This document shows, one piece after another, positions 23,936 to 35,475 of a stretch of DNA of 64,000 nucleotides. Origin of the DNA: Iris pallida (taxonomy: Eukaryota; Streptophyta; Magnoliopsida; Asparagales; Iridaceae); assembly GCA_029216955.1 (NCBI GenBank), contig JANAVB010033216.1, positions 7,241,138 to 7,305,137 of the forward strand. Reading direction: 5' to 3'. The notes beneath the pieces were generated by a model that was not told the DNA's origin, did not search any database, and was given only the letters and a program-made list of their open reading frames with translations. Positions within the stretch are counted from its first letter, which is position 1. Each line of letters opens with the position of its first letter. Position numbers and translations under genes: made by a program.

Positions 23936-26219
23936 CATCTCATTGAATGTTCTTTCCACTTTTGTGTTGTTTCAATATTTTGAAGAAAGAGGTAAAGAGC
24001 AATCTTCCCCAATCCATAACTTTTTCATTTCAAGTCCTTTTTGACTCAAATCTTTTGCAATAGTTTATAATCAATCTCTATTTGATATTCATGGAGAGTA
24101 ATTTTAGTTTGAGAGCAATTTAGGGATTTGAGCTAGCAAGAAGGAACACTCCATTTTGGAGCTTTTCTTGCCATTTGCACCTATAGGTAAAACTTCTCAA
24201 ATTGTGTTAATATTCTGATTTCTTTGCATCCTAGCCTAGATCTAGGTGTCCCCTAGCGGTCCCTAAAATTTGGTTAGAAATCGTGTCCGTTTGGTGTCCG
24301 TATAGGACACGTGTCATGGTGTATGTTCAAGTGTTTGATAGAATGCCACTTAGGATTTGATTTTCGTGTTTTGCTAAACTAATTGCATGAATCTGTAGAT
24401 CTATGTATGTACTTAAATTTTGTGAAGACTGAGTTGGGTTTCGTGTCATTTTTGTGTCCTAAATTGCACTGGACACGCTGTACGGGGACTCGGTCGGGTG
24501 TCCTGCTGCCCGTGTCCGATTCCTCCTTGGACACTTCACGAGATAACACAAAAATTGGTGTGCATATAGGGGAGATGACTGACAGGAGGGGTATAAAATT
24601 TCATTGAGTTGTATTGAGTGGTTTGCGAGATATCGAAGCCACACGGGTTTCGTACTGTCAGTGCACAGCCGACCATAGGCTACTGACACAGACTTCGTGT
24701 CTCACAAAGATACGAAGTAGACATGACTCAGGGTGTCCAAACTCTAGCCTTAGACCCCCTCTACCTATGTGCATGATCACGACACGTTTGGTGGGATACA
24801 CGTGTCCCTACCTCACTTGACACGCGTGCACGACGCTGTCATTGTACGATTTCAGTGTCCGTGTATGTGGAGTGATTTAGACACGTTGTATCCAATTCAT
24901 GGACACTAGGACACCCCCCACGACACAATCACATGTAGTACTTCCATTATCAACCTTTTAATTTAATTATTTAGTTGTTTTTACATTCGAATTTGTCAAT
25001 TTCCTAATTTTCTGATACATGTATCTGTCAGTTGATGTTCTGAGGAATTCAAAATGTGTTACTGTTCTTTTGAATGATAAATCGATTGTTGTTCACCTAG
25101 ATACAACTGAAAGTTAACCTACATGTTTGAGTTTCACATTAGCATGGGAATTTAGTTTTCGAATTGCATTTAGCTTTCGAATTTACATTTGAACTATTAA
25201 GTATATACTGTTAATATATGTGTACTGTTCTTACCTGAGAATTTTGAACTGTCATGTGTTTTTACTGAATTAGTTTGGTTCAATTTCAATGTTGACTTCC
25301 TATATTCATCTGAGTTTAAGTTGCAATAGGATTTATGGGTTGTATTTGATAATGGGGTTTCGAATTTTAATTGGTAACTGTCATGTGTACTGATTTATAT
25401 CACACACACACGCATTATAGAACATTAAAACCTGGAACCTATGTTGATCTACATACTGACATATACACACACATTTCACTATCAAATCTGAGAATGGTAT
25501 TGACTCTCACACATTGATTTCTATGTATCACTCACCCACACACTTGTACTCTAGAACCTGAGAATTAAAAACAGTTATAATTGTACTGTCTAGCATTCTA
25601 GAACCTGAAAACTGAGATTTTAGAATGTTTGTATACACTACCAAAACCTGAGAATTCTGCACACATTGATGACTTGCAATGCACACAGAACACTGTTTGA
25701 AATCTGAGAACATTGACACTGATTTGAACACACACAAACATGTATTGACCCAACCACTGTCACTCACTTACCTATCTACACACACATATGTACTCTAGAC
25801 ACACACACATCTATGCACTTATGCAAAACCTGTGAACCAGAAAACACTCACACACACACTACTGCTACCACATGACACACACACACATATATACATGACA
25901 CCCTATCTTTCTATATATGTATATGTATATATATAATATATAACCTTGTGTGATATATGTAATGTAATATATATGTATAATGACCATATAATTTTAGTAT
26001 ATATATATATATATGTGGAAATTGAATATGTGTGTAGCCTATAATATGTGTATATGGCATATGGCCTATGTAGTATAGCCTATGGGTCTCCTAATGTGCA
26101 AGTCTATGTGTATATGGAATGTATACACATGAGTTTAGTGTGTTGTTGGACTTGTATGACTTGTGAATGATGTGTGCTTGCTAGGGTAGACTGGTTAGGT
26201 TTAGTGAGACTTGTTTGGG

Positions 26220-26295
26220 TTAGGTTTGACCTAGTTAACCTAGTTTGACTAAAGTAGTTGACTAGAGTTGACCAAAGGTTGACTGTGGTCTAGAT
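26220..26295 (+). promoter_or_regulatory. W-box-like TTGAC cluster, E2 5' LTR
   Basis: Six TTGAC(C/T) occur in about 76 bp, all on the element sense strand. The cluster is repeated near 52900-52980 in the 3' LTR. Confidence 0.5.
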
Positions 26296-27471
26296 TGACC
26301 CAAATATCATGTAGAATGCATCGTAGCAGTTTATTTTACCAATTTGGACATGTTGTGACTTATGCTGTTCTGAATAGGAGCCAGACACCACTCCTCAGGC
26401 AGTATTTTATTCAGACATTCAGGATATCAGGCGAGTACATTCTCTGACCGTTTCATACTTGCTAGGACTATATTCTTGCTCTATATTACTTTACTTGATG
26501 CTAACACGATGGAAACATGGATTAGTATTATATAGATCTTTTCATACGATGTTATCCCCCTCGGGAGCATCGGATACATCATGTCATGTGCGTTTCAGTT
26601 TCATCATGTATTTCTGTACTTTCACCATTCATGTGTACTCTCGTAATTCATGTACTCTCATGTTCACGGAGCCAGACACCACTCCTTGTGTATTGATTGG
26701 GGATGGGGGAGTAGAAATAGACATGTGGACATTTCCAAAGTAGTGTAGCCATGTACAACATCTCATGTTTATTATCAAGCCGTTCACATGTCTATCTTGT
26801 ACTCTAAATCACTAGTTCACGGTAGCTCTTTACTTATAGTAGATATTTCCTTACAGTCTTCTCTTTTACTTCATGTATATTCTCAGCGTTTCATGTATCT
26901 TACTCTATTGCCTGTATTATATTCCTGTCATGATATGAACTGCGTGAGATGTATTATTCTCGCTCCCGTCCTGACTGGACCTGTTAAAATATTACAGATG
27001 ACCTTGAGGAGCTGTGTCCCACTTATTACGGAGCAGGCCTAGATGACACATGTGAGCTGGACACTCAAGAGGATCCAGCACTTGCAGATGACATTACCCT
27101 AGTAGTCTAGGCTAGTTAGTTAGACTATCATCTATTTATCTTCATGTCTTGTTGGGTACACTTGTAATTATTGGAGATTTATTATTCTGGATTTGTAGAG
27201 TGGTTTATCTTAGACATTTAGCTCTCTCTTATCTTGTATTTATCATCTGTGGATTCTGTTGATTTTATCCATCTATCTTATCATACTTTCTTTCTTAGTT
27301 GTGATTGAGTTGTACTTTATATTGTCACCTCCATTCGGAGTGTATATACTGTACAGGTACTTTATAACTGTTAGATGTATTTGACCTAGGACATCGTTCT
27401 ACCGTCGACACTGCAGCGTAGGCTGGACGTAACCACTTTTTTTGCCCCTACACTGGGTGCGGGTCGTGACA

Positions 27472-27719
27472 CGTTTTTAGTGGTGGCCCATGCAGGTCTA
27501 TTTAGAATTGCAGTGGTATTCGAACTAGAGTATCACTGCAGCCTGCAGTAGGATTATGATATTTTTTTTGAAGGTACTCAATCACATTAGAAAAAACTCA
27601 TAATCAGATTCATTTTATCTAAATTTGCTGCTTATTGTCTTCCCTTGAATATAAACTGTCCTCCTTTGCTATTTCGACTCATTCTCAGCAATTGTTTTCT
27701 TGTTTGATCTGTCTCCAGG
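27472..27719 (+). other. E2 leader between LTR and gag
   Basis: It begins CGTTTTTAGTGGTGGCCC, conserved after the LTR in E1 and L1. The usual initiator-Met primer site (TGGTATCAGAGC) is absent. TGGTGGCCCATGCAGG is the only TGG-starting conserved block and so the candidate primer site, tRNA not identified. Confidence 0.5.
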
Positions 27720-28952
27720 ATAGTCGAAACTAGATCACATCGCCCAGGTCAGGGGGACACTGATGAGAGGTCTGCCACCTCTCGTCCTCAGCAGCCAGTC
27801 CCTGGTATCGCAGCCCCAGTCGTGCCAGCTGGGGTGGGTGTTTCAGCTGTATTCGGAGGAGCCCCTCCACCAGCAGTACACAGGTCGAGCCCGGTGGTTC
27901 CAGAGATGCTCCAGCAGCAGCAGCCACCTTTGGGGACCGTTGACGCAGTCCAGCTATTCACATTCTTTCAGCAGTTCATGGAGGCCCAGCAGGCTCAGTA
28001 GCAGCGTCAGACTGCAGAGTTTAGTCGGGGCATCGATCTGGCCCTAACAACAGTTGAGAGGGCAGCAGCTCAGCCTATGGTAGTTTAGCAGCCACATCCG
28101 TCGAGGGAAAAGGGCATCCAAGACTTCCAGAAGATGCACCCGAGGGACTTCAGTGGTATAGAGGGCATTTTGTATGCTGATGAGTAGATAGAGCATGTGG
28201 AGAAGATTTTCAGACTGGTAGAGATTTTGGCGAGGCTTCAGATCGAGGCGGCGGCCAGTATGATGCAGGATTTGGCCCGTACTTGGTACCAGACTGACCC
28301 GAGGGTTGGTTCACCAGGGCAGACTTGGGTAGCCTTCAAGAAGCTGTTCAAGAAGAAGTTTTTCCCAGACGCAGTGCTTGGTGCTCTCGAGACTCAGTTC
28401 GAGGCCTTAGTACAGGGCAGTCAGTCCGTATAAGAGTATGTTGGGGAGTTCTACCGTCTGGGCAGATTTGTCGAGGGGTTATCTGAGGCGACAAAGGCTG
28501 AGAGGTTCAGAAAGGGACTGGTCAAGGAGGTGAAGTCCTATACCGAGAGTGCCCGCAGCGCCACTTTTGAGGAGATCTTGGTGGGTGCCTTAGCAGCAGA
28601 GGATGATCTTGAGCTGAGGCTCAAGAGGAGGCGAGACACCCAGGGAGCCAGTGGTAGCGAAGGACCGGCCAAGAGGCCGTACTTTCAGCAGCAGCACCAG
28701 CAGCAGCAGAGGTTACAACAGTTCCAGCAACCGAAACTTCAGCCAGCTCAGCATCAGCAGCCGAGGCAGCAACAGTAGGCCCCGAGGTAGCAGTCTACTA
28801 GTTGTACCTTCTGCAGAAAGCCGGGGCATGGATGGACTGAGTGCAGGAAGAGGCTGGAGAAGTGTCTTCTCTGCGGATCATCAGAGCATCAACTGAGGGA
28901 TTGTTCCCTCTTTGCAGGCAGAGCAGCTCAGAAAGCAGTAGCCAAGGCTCCA
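27720..28952 (+). pseudogene. gag: E2 gag (capsid and two zinc knuckles)
   Basis: The frame is continuous with pol and starts near VETRSHRPG; the expected ATG reads ATA. It shows a Pro/Gln-rich N-terminus, the capsid core (DFQKMHPRDFSG, ARTWYQTDPRV, FKKLFKKKFFPDAVLGALE, EYVGEFYRLGRFVEGL, EEDLELRLKRR equivalent), a poly-Gln stretch, then two CCHC knuckles (CTFCRKPGHGWTEC and CLLCGSSEHQLRDC), both complete. In-frame stops include TAG 27999, 28086 and 28185, TAA 28431, and two TAGs after the poly-Gln stretch. Most stops fit C-to-T or G-to-A changes. Gag packages the element RNA. Confidence 0.85.
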
Positions 28953-29687
28953 GTGGGACCGCAGAAGGGACCGTTGCCGACTCAGCAGCAGCAGTTCATG
29001 CAGCACCAGCAGCAGGCCTGGGAAGGCCAGCAGGGGCGAGCTTTCGCCATGGCGGTCGAGGATGCAGAGTCCATTGGGGAGTTGATTGCAAGTTTGGTTC
29101 TTCTCGACTCCATTCCAACTTTCGCTCTATTTAATTTCGGGGCTTCCCACAGTTTTGTGTCGATATCATTTGCTATTAGATACTGCCTAGTATCTGAACC
29201 ATTTCTTAGGACCTGCAAGATCACGACCGGGGGTGGTGTTATCCTCGTGAGTGATATTTGCAGAGGGCAGAGTGTTATTTTGGGAGGCCGAGAGTTGGAG
29301 GTGAGTGTGCTCGTAATGCCACTGTCGAACTACGATATCGTATTAGGTATGGATTGGTTGAGCAGGAATCACGCCAGCATAGATTGTCGAGGGGGTAGAG
29401 TTCTGTTTAGAGCGTCAGGAGAGCCAAAGTTCGAGTACACCCGACGGCAGGCGGAGCAGAGCAGCGGACTTTTCGGCGGCGCTTCAGTTGAGGAGCAGGC
29501 GGCTCCATATCCTTTGATTGTAGAGTTCATGGACGTCTTTCCGGAGGAGTTGCCAGGGCTTCCACCAAACAGGGATGTTGAGTTCTCGATAGACTTGGTT
29601 CCTGACGCAGAACCGATTTCTCAGCATGTCTATCGAGTGAACAACAATGAGTTTGTGGAATTAAAAATGCAGGTGGATGAGCTGTAG
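28953..29687 (+). pseudogene. E2 aspartic protease
   Basis: This is a retropepsin-type domain: SLVLLDSIPTFALFNFGASH, then VILGGRELEVSVLVMPL and DIVLGMDWLSRNHASID. The active-site Asp of the usual FDTGAS is Asn here (AAT at 29133-29135) and the following Thr is Phe, so catalysis is lost. The C-terminal part is the linker to RT (DVFPEELPGLPPNRDVEFSI). The frame continues from gag and into RT, closed by TAG at 29685. Confidence 0.85.
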
Positions 29688-30362
29688 GACAAGGGTTTCA
29701 TCTGATCGAGTTCTTCACCTTGGGGTGCTCCGGTACTTTTTGTACCTAAGAAGGATGGGTCGGTACAGATGTGTATCGACTACAGGGCACTCAATAACCT
29801 CACAATCAAGAACAGATACCCACTACCGCGGATTGATGATCTCTTTGATCAGCTGAGCGGAGCTCGGGTTTTCTTGAAGATTGATCTGAGGTCAGGTTAT
29901 CATCAGGTAAAGGTGAAGAAGGAGGATATCTCGAAGACCGCCTTCACGACGTGGTATGGACAGTTTGAGTTCTTGGTTATGCCGTTTGGGCTGACCAACG
30001 CCCCAGCGGTATTTATGAACTTGATGAACAAAGTGTTCTACCAGTACTTAGACAAGTTCGTGGTAGTGTTCATCGATGATATTCTGGTGTATTCGAAGAT
30101 CGAGGAGGAGCATGAGGAGCACTTGAGAGTGGTTCTGGAGACACTCAGGAGGGAGATGCTGTATGGCAAGCTCTCGAAGTGCGAGTTCTTTCTTGACAGA
30201 GTTGACTTCTTGGGTCATGTGGTGACTGGAGATGGGATCTCAGTGGACTCAAAGAAGATCACGGCAGTTGAGGCTTGGTCGACACCGAGTTCAGTAGCAG
30301 AGATCAGAAGCTTCTTGGGACTGGCAGGCTATTACAGGAGGTTCGTGCAGGATTTCTCCTAA
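29688..30362 (+). pseudogene. E2 reverse transcriptase
   Basis: The blocks [63 protein letters not shown] and [12 protein letters not shown] (catalytic FIDD at 30069-30080) are in order and intact. [15 protein letters not shown] ends the domain. There is a TGA just upstream (FI*SSSSPWG) and a TAA at the end. The block spacing is typical of Ty3/gypsy RT, copying element RNA in virus-like particles. Confidence 0.9.
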
Positions 30363-30947
30363 ATTGCAGAGCCATTGACTAGGCTGACCCGAAAGGATAC
30401 AGAGTTCGTTTGGTCATAGGAGTGTCAAGTCGCTTTTAATGAGTTGAAGAAGCGGCTGACGACAGCTCCGATTCTGACATTGCCATCAGGATCAGGAGGG
30501 TTCACTATCTACAGTGACGCCTCGGGGAAGGGTTTGGGTTGTGTCTTGCACCAGCATGGAAAGGTGATTGCCTATGCTTCCAGACAGTTACGTCCCCATG
30601 AGAAGAACTACCCTACCCACGACTTGGAGTTGGCAGCAGTGATTTTTGCTTTGAAGTTGTGGAAACACTACTTATATGGAGAGAGGATGGAGATCTTCAC
30701 AGATCATAAGAGCTTGAAGTATGTGTTTCCACAGAAGGAGCTCAATATGAGGCAGCACAGGTGGTTGGAGCTTATGAAGGACTTTGATATCTCACTAGAG
30801 TATCACCCAGGAAAGGCCAACGTGGTTACCGATGCCTTGAGTAGGCATCCGATAGCCATGTGTTTTACTATGGATCGTCATTTGCTAGCAGATTTGGAGA
30901 GCCTGGGGATTGAGATGATTGTGCCAGGAGTTCAGATGCAGATATGA
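30363..30947 (+). pseudogene. E2 RNase H
   Basis: Catalytic positions are visible: Asp in [13 protein letters not shown], Glu in [13 protein letters not shown], Asp in [11 protein letters not shown], Asp in [11 protein letters not shown]. It is interrupted by one TAG (WS*ECQ) and ended by TGA (QI*GLQ). The G0 copy is cut by T0 at the equivalent of KYVF. Confidence 0.9.
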
Positions 30948-31976
30948 GGCCTTCAGATTCAGTCGGACTTGATAGAGAGGATCAAGTCGACACAATTAGA
31001 GGATGTTGCTCTACGGTGTATCCGAGAGCAGGTTCAAGCAGGGCTGATGGATGGTGAATTTACTCTTGCAGAGGATGGTGCTTTGAGGTACGGTTCCAAG
31101 CTGTGTGTTCTCAGTAGAGAGCTCAGGGAGCAGGTCATGCAGGAGGCCTACAGATCTCAGAACTCTATACATCCTGGTGCCAACAAGATGTACAGGGATC
31201 TGAGGGAGCACGTTTGGTGGGATGGGATGAAGCGGGAGGTAGCTCGTTTCGTAGCCAGGTGCTTGGTCTGTCAGCAGGTCAAGGCAGAGAGACAGCGGCC
31301 AGGAGGTTTGTTACAGCCATTGCCCATTCCAGAGTGGAAGTGGGAGCATATCACGATAGATTTTGTATCTGGATTGCCGCGTACACCATGAGAAAAAGAC
31401 ACGATTTGGGTCATCGTAGACAGGTTGACCAAATCAGCCCACTTTTTGCCATTTAAAGTGGGTACATCTACTGAGAGGCTTGCAGAGATGTACATACGGC
31501 AGATTGTCAGGATTCATGGAGTTTCGGTCAGCATCATCTCGGATCGGGATAGTCACTTTACTTCCCAATTCTGGCGGAGTCAGCAGACTAGTTTGGGCAC
31601 TCAGCTCAAGTTTAGTACTGCATACCCCCCTCAGACGGACGGACAGTTAGAGAGGACTATTCAAACGCTCGAGGACATGCTGCGGACGTGCGTCTTAGAT
31701 TTTGGAGGATACTGGGAGGATCACCTGTACCTGGTGGAGTTTGCTTACAACAACAGTTTTTAGGCCAGTATTGAGATGTCACCTTTCGAGGCTCTGTACG
31801 GGCGTAGGTGTCGTACACCCTTATCTTGGGATGATGTTGGTGAGCGAGCTTTATTGGGACCTGAGATGGTTGTTGACGCAGCCGAGAAGGTGAAGCTCAT
31901 CAGGGACAGACTTCGTGTGGCACAGGACAAACATCGATATTGGGCCGATAGCCACTGGAGGCCTTTGGAGTTTGAG
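30948..31976 (+). pseudogene. E2 integrase (zinc-binding and catalytic core)
   Basis: The N-terminal zinc region has SIHPGANKMYRDL and CLVCQQVK, with Tyr where the first His of EAH is usual. The catalytic core shows the D-D-E set: [21 protein letters not shown], and [16 protein letters not shown] (RTP*EKD) and TAG (NSF*ASIEM) interrupt it. It ends at LEFE, directly before the intron-like segment. It would insert element cDNA into the genome. Confidence 0.88.
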
Positions 31977-32072
31977 GTACAGATTAAAGATAGGATTAGA
32001 AGTAGGTTGTTTTTTTGTGTTTGTTTGATCATGTTTGATTGTTTAGTAACTTGAGACCTTGTTTGTGTTTAG
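31977..32072 (+). other. Intron-like segment inside E2 integrase
   Basis: The 96-bp insertion reads GAG|GTACAG...TGTTTAG|GTC. It is T-rich and contains in-frame stops. Its removal joins LEFE to VEDMVFLRISP in phase 0, matching the usual chromovirus LEFEVGDMVFL. The second copy has the same insertion at 22976-23072. Confidence 0.6.
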
Positions 32073-32487
32073 GTCGAAGACATGGTTTTTCTGCGAATAT
32101 CTCCGAATCGTGGTACCATACATTTTGGTGGAGGTAGGAAGCTTAGCCTGTACTTCATCAGACCTTTCGTGAACAGCGGGAGAGTCAGTGATGTGACATA
32201 CAGGCTAGACTTGCTACCTGTACTAGTGGCTGTCCATAATATATTCACAGTTGAGACGGTACGTGGCTGATCCTAGCTATGTACTTGACCATTCAGAGAT
32301 TGAGGTGGAACCTACTCTCAGTTATCCAGAACAGCCAGTGGAGAATCTGGATTGCCGAGAGAAGGTACTGAGAAACCAGGTGATACCCTTGGTTCGCATC
32401 GCATGGAGGCATTATTCTCCAGGAGAGTCTACCTGGGAGCGGGAGGATGAGATGCGCGAGCGATACCCTTATCTTTTTGGACCTTGA
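32073..32487 (+). pseudogene. E2 integrase C-terminus and chromodomain-like end
   Basis: MVFLRISPNRGT and RPFVNSGRVSDVTYRL are the C-terminal integrase (GPY/F-type) module. A frameshift near 32255 follows. The next frame (32251-32487) gives RRYVADPSYVLDHSEIEV, then a segment ending WEREDEMRERYPYLF, the degenerate chromodomain-like end typical of Tekay/Del chromoviruses. Such domains are thought to direct insertion to heterochromatin. Confidence 0.8.
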
Positions 32488-32567
32488 GGTATGATTGTCT
32501 ATCCTTCTCATCAGTTTAGTTTCGTCTTTTAATTTCGAGGAGGAAATTCTTTTAAGGAGGGTGGATT

Positions 32568-33759
32568 TGTCACTACCACATTTTAGCTTGAGGGTATTTT
32601 GGTCATTTGAGAATTTTTGAATTTATTTTAATTTATTGAATTGGTGATTGCTATTTTTGACTTTGACTATTTGAGACTTTGGAGACTAACCTAGATGTTA
32701 ACCCTAGCTATGGTGACTTGATTAGCATGGTGAGACCCTAGTCTAACTTAAGTCAACCTAAGTTAGTCATTTAGAAAATCAAGATTCAAATAGAAGGATT
32801 AATGATTAGGTTCATAGGCTTGAGACTTATGAATTGATTCTATGACTAATGCAACTTGGCCCATAGCCCATTAGACTAAACCCTAACCCTAATTCCCACT
32901 TGCTATGACCGGATAACATTGGTTCCCCCTATAAAGCATCTCATTGAATGTTCTTGCCTCTTTTGTGTTGTTTCAACATTTTAAAGAAAGAGGTAAAGAG
33001 AAATCTTCCCCAATCCATAACTTTCTCATTTCAAGTCCTTTTTTGACTCAAATATTTTGCAATAGTTTATAATCAATCTCTATTTGATATTCATGGAGAG
33101 TAATTTCAGTTTGAGAGCAATTTGGGGATTTGAGCTAGCAAAGAGGAATACGCCATTTTGGGGCTTTTCTTGCCATTGGCACCTATCGGTAAAACTCCTC
33201 AAATTATGTTAATATTCTGATTTCTTTGTATCCTAGCCTAGATCTAGGTGTCCCCTAGCTGTCCCTAAAATTTGGTTAGAAATCGTGTCCGTTTGGTGTC
33301 CGTATCGGACACGTGTCATGGTGTATATGCAAGTGTTTGATAGAATGCCACTTAGGATTTGATTTTCGTGTTTTGCTAAACTAATTGCATGAATCTATAG
33401 ATCTAAATATGTACATTAAATTTTGTGAAGGCTGAGTTGGGTTTTGTGTCATTTTTGTGTCCTAAATTGCACTGGACACGCTGTACGGGGACTCGGTCGG
33501 GTGTCCTGCTGCCCGTGTCCGATTCCTCCTTGGACACTGCACGAGATAACACAAAAATTGGTGTGCACATAGGGGAGATGACTGACAGGAGGGGTATAAA
33601 ATTTCATTGAGTTTTATTGAGTGGTTTGCGAGATATCGAAGCCACACGGGTTTCGTGCTGTCAGTGCACAGCCGACCATAGGCTACTGACACAGACTTCG
33701 TGTCTCACAAAGACACGATGTGGACACGACTCAAGGTATCCAAACCCTAGCCCTAGACC
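32568..33759 (+). repeat. E2 3' LTR, first segment
   Basis: It begins TGTCACTACC after a polypurine tract and is collinear with 23567 to about 24750. TATA box at 32930-32936. It is interrupted by T1 after AGACC. Confidence 0.88.
33755..33759. other. T1 target-site duplication, left (AGACC)
   Basis: AGACC before TGTTTGCC is matched by 51314-51318. The intact 5' LTR of E2 has a single AGACC at this place (about 24754). Confidence 0.92.
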
Positions 33760-35072
33760 TGTTTGCCATTGTTTATAAAAGAACAGAACAGTTTTATGGG
33801 AGGACTGGACTTTTACTTCACAATACAAACTCGCTCGTACAAAGAGAGCCTATGAATAAAACCTAGGAAAAGTAATCTAAGTACAATTGTTTAGTTTTTT
33901 CTGGGGGTGACGGTAGAGGCTCGGGAGAGTGCTATCAACTCTGCCTTACTCCTTGGACGATCGGACGTCGCTTATGCTCTGGGAAAAAAATGCTCTTGCT
34001 GGATACTCTTTGCTCTGTGCCTCTCTCTGTGTCTCCGTCGCTCTCTGTCCAGGGTTTTGCAAGGGAATGGCACCTTGCTATTTATAGGACTTGTGATAAG
34101 TAGGGTGTGCAGTAATTGCTCCTTGAAAAGTGGACGGTTAGGGATTGGTTAAGATTAGCCTTGATCTTATTTGTTGGAAATCAATCTGGGCTATTATGTT
34201 GATTGCAACAAATCTACATTGTTTGTTGGAAATTGATCCGGACAGATATGTTGATTACAATAAATCTGCATTGTGATGATTTGTTGATAGCAGCAAATTC
34301 GAGTGGATAAGTCTTGGTCAATCTTCTTCCACGTGTCCCAACCGTCATTATGCTGAGAGCCGTATGAACGCGGGTGAATAAGTCTTAGTCAATCTTCTGC
34401 CACGTGTCCCAACTGCCATTATTCTACGAGCCGCATAGACGGGGTATCCTGGCAGAGCCGTATGAGTATGGCCCCAACTACCGAGCCGCATGAAGGTGCA
34501 GCCGCATGAGAGTGACAGCCGCATAAGAGTAAACCTCAACTGAACCACATAAGGGTGGCCCCCACAATCCGAGATGCATGAGAGTAGCAGCCGCATGGGG
34601 GTAGCCTCCAACTGAACCGCATAAAGGTGGCCCCCATAATCCGAGCCGTATGAGGGTGGCAGCCGCATGAGGGTGGCAGCCGCATAAGGGTGAACCCCCA
34701 ACTGAACCGCATAAGGGTGGTCTGGGCGGTCCGCATAGAGAGCTTCTTTGGACTTTGTGGACTGTGTCAGCTGTCTTAGAGATTGTTTTGTCTTTTGAGG
34801 AGCCTGACGCGTCTCCTCATTATGTCAGAGCTGTCAGAGCTATCACTTTATGTCAGAGCATTAAATGGCCAGCTGCAGGAAGTATTTATGGCCAGCTGTC
34901 ATCGGCCTGTTTTGAACCGCATGAGGCCACGTGGCTCTTCCTGAGCCGCATAAAGTCCCTGAGCCGCATGCGGCTCTCTGGGTCTTTCCGAGACACATAA
35001 GATTCTTCGAGCGTTTGAGCCGCATGTTGAGTCTGGGCCGCATATGAATTTATTCTTTTTTATGCTTCTACA
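33760..35072 (-). repeat. T1 left (3') LTR, 1313 bp
   Basis: It starts TGTTTGCC and ends GCTTCTACA. A minus-strand TATA box (TATAAATA) is at 34079-34086. Between 34429 and 35047 there are 15 exact CCGCAT motifs plus several one-mismatch forms. Confidence 0.9.
34429..35047. repeat. CCGCAT motif array in the T1 left LTR
   Basis: The consensus is (A/G)(A/G)(G/A)CCGCAT(A/G)AG, 15 exact cores in about 620 bp. Variants (GCCGTAT, ACCACAT, GATGCAT) sit in the same context, such as AGCCGCATGAGGGTGGC. A facing pair is GCCGCATGCGGC. Confidence 0.8.
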
Positions 35073-35138
35073 AGACCCCTTCAAAGTTTTCAATTTTGCA
35101 AAAATTGAAATACTTTGAATAAGAAGCATGCCCACGTA

Positions 35139-35252
35139 ATGCCGCATAGACTTCTCTGACCGCATAGGATTTTTTAGCCGCATGGATTGCTCTGGCCGCA
35201 TGGAGCTCTGACCGTATGGAATTCTCTAGCCGCATGGGCTGCTCTGGCCGCA
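35139..35252. repeat. CCGCAT array upstream of the antisense gene
   Basis: Six exact CCGCAT plus one CCGTAT occur in about 115 bp, in (A/G)(G/C)CCGCAT(A/G)G context, 200-330 bp upstream of the antisense TATA box. Confidence 0.75.
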
Positions 35253-35467
35253 TGCAGCTCTGCCTGCCACGTAGGCGTCTCATTAATTGCTCTTGATTTT
35301 AATTTAAAGCTGTCTTTTGGGTGGGATCCCAAGAGTCGGTATTAAATATTTGGATTTGCTTTGATGAATCTTTTGCATGGGAGGGGCTAAAATCCCAAGA
35401 GTCGGTTTTGTCTTCTAGGCAGCACATAATCCGAAGCGCCTATCGGTCCACGTGCCCCCTGTCTGCC

Positions 35468-35475
35468 TATAAATA
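35468..35475 (+). promoter_or_regulatory. TATA box of the T1 antisense gene
   Basis: CCTATAAATACG lies 98 bp upstream of an ATG (35566), followed by a pyrimidine-rich leader. The arrangement is that of a plant pol II promoter reading against the element. Confidence 0.6.

Larger units (their letters stand above)
23567..27471 (+). repeat. E2 5' LTR (3905 bp)
   Basis: It starts TGTCACTACC and ends GGGTCGTGACA. A TATA box is at 23929. The motif blocks, in order, are GTGTCC (24283-24925), CCTGAGAA with CACA runs (25225-25870), TA-rich (25905-26010), TTGAC (26220-26295) and TCATGT (26575-26910). The order is the one seen in L1 and E1 read on their own sense strand. Confidence 0.88.
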
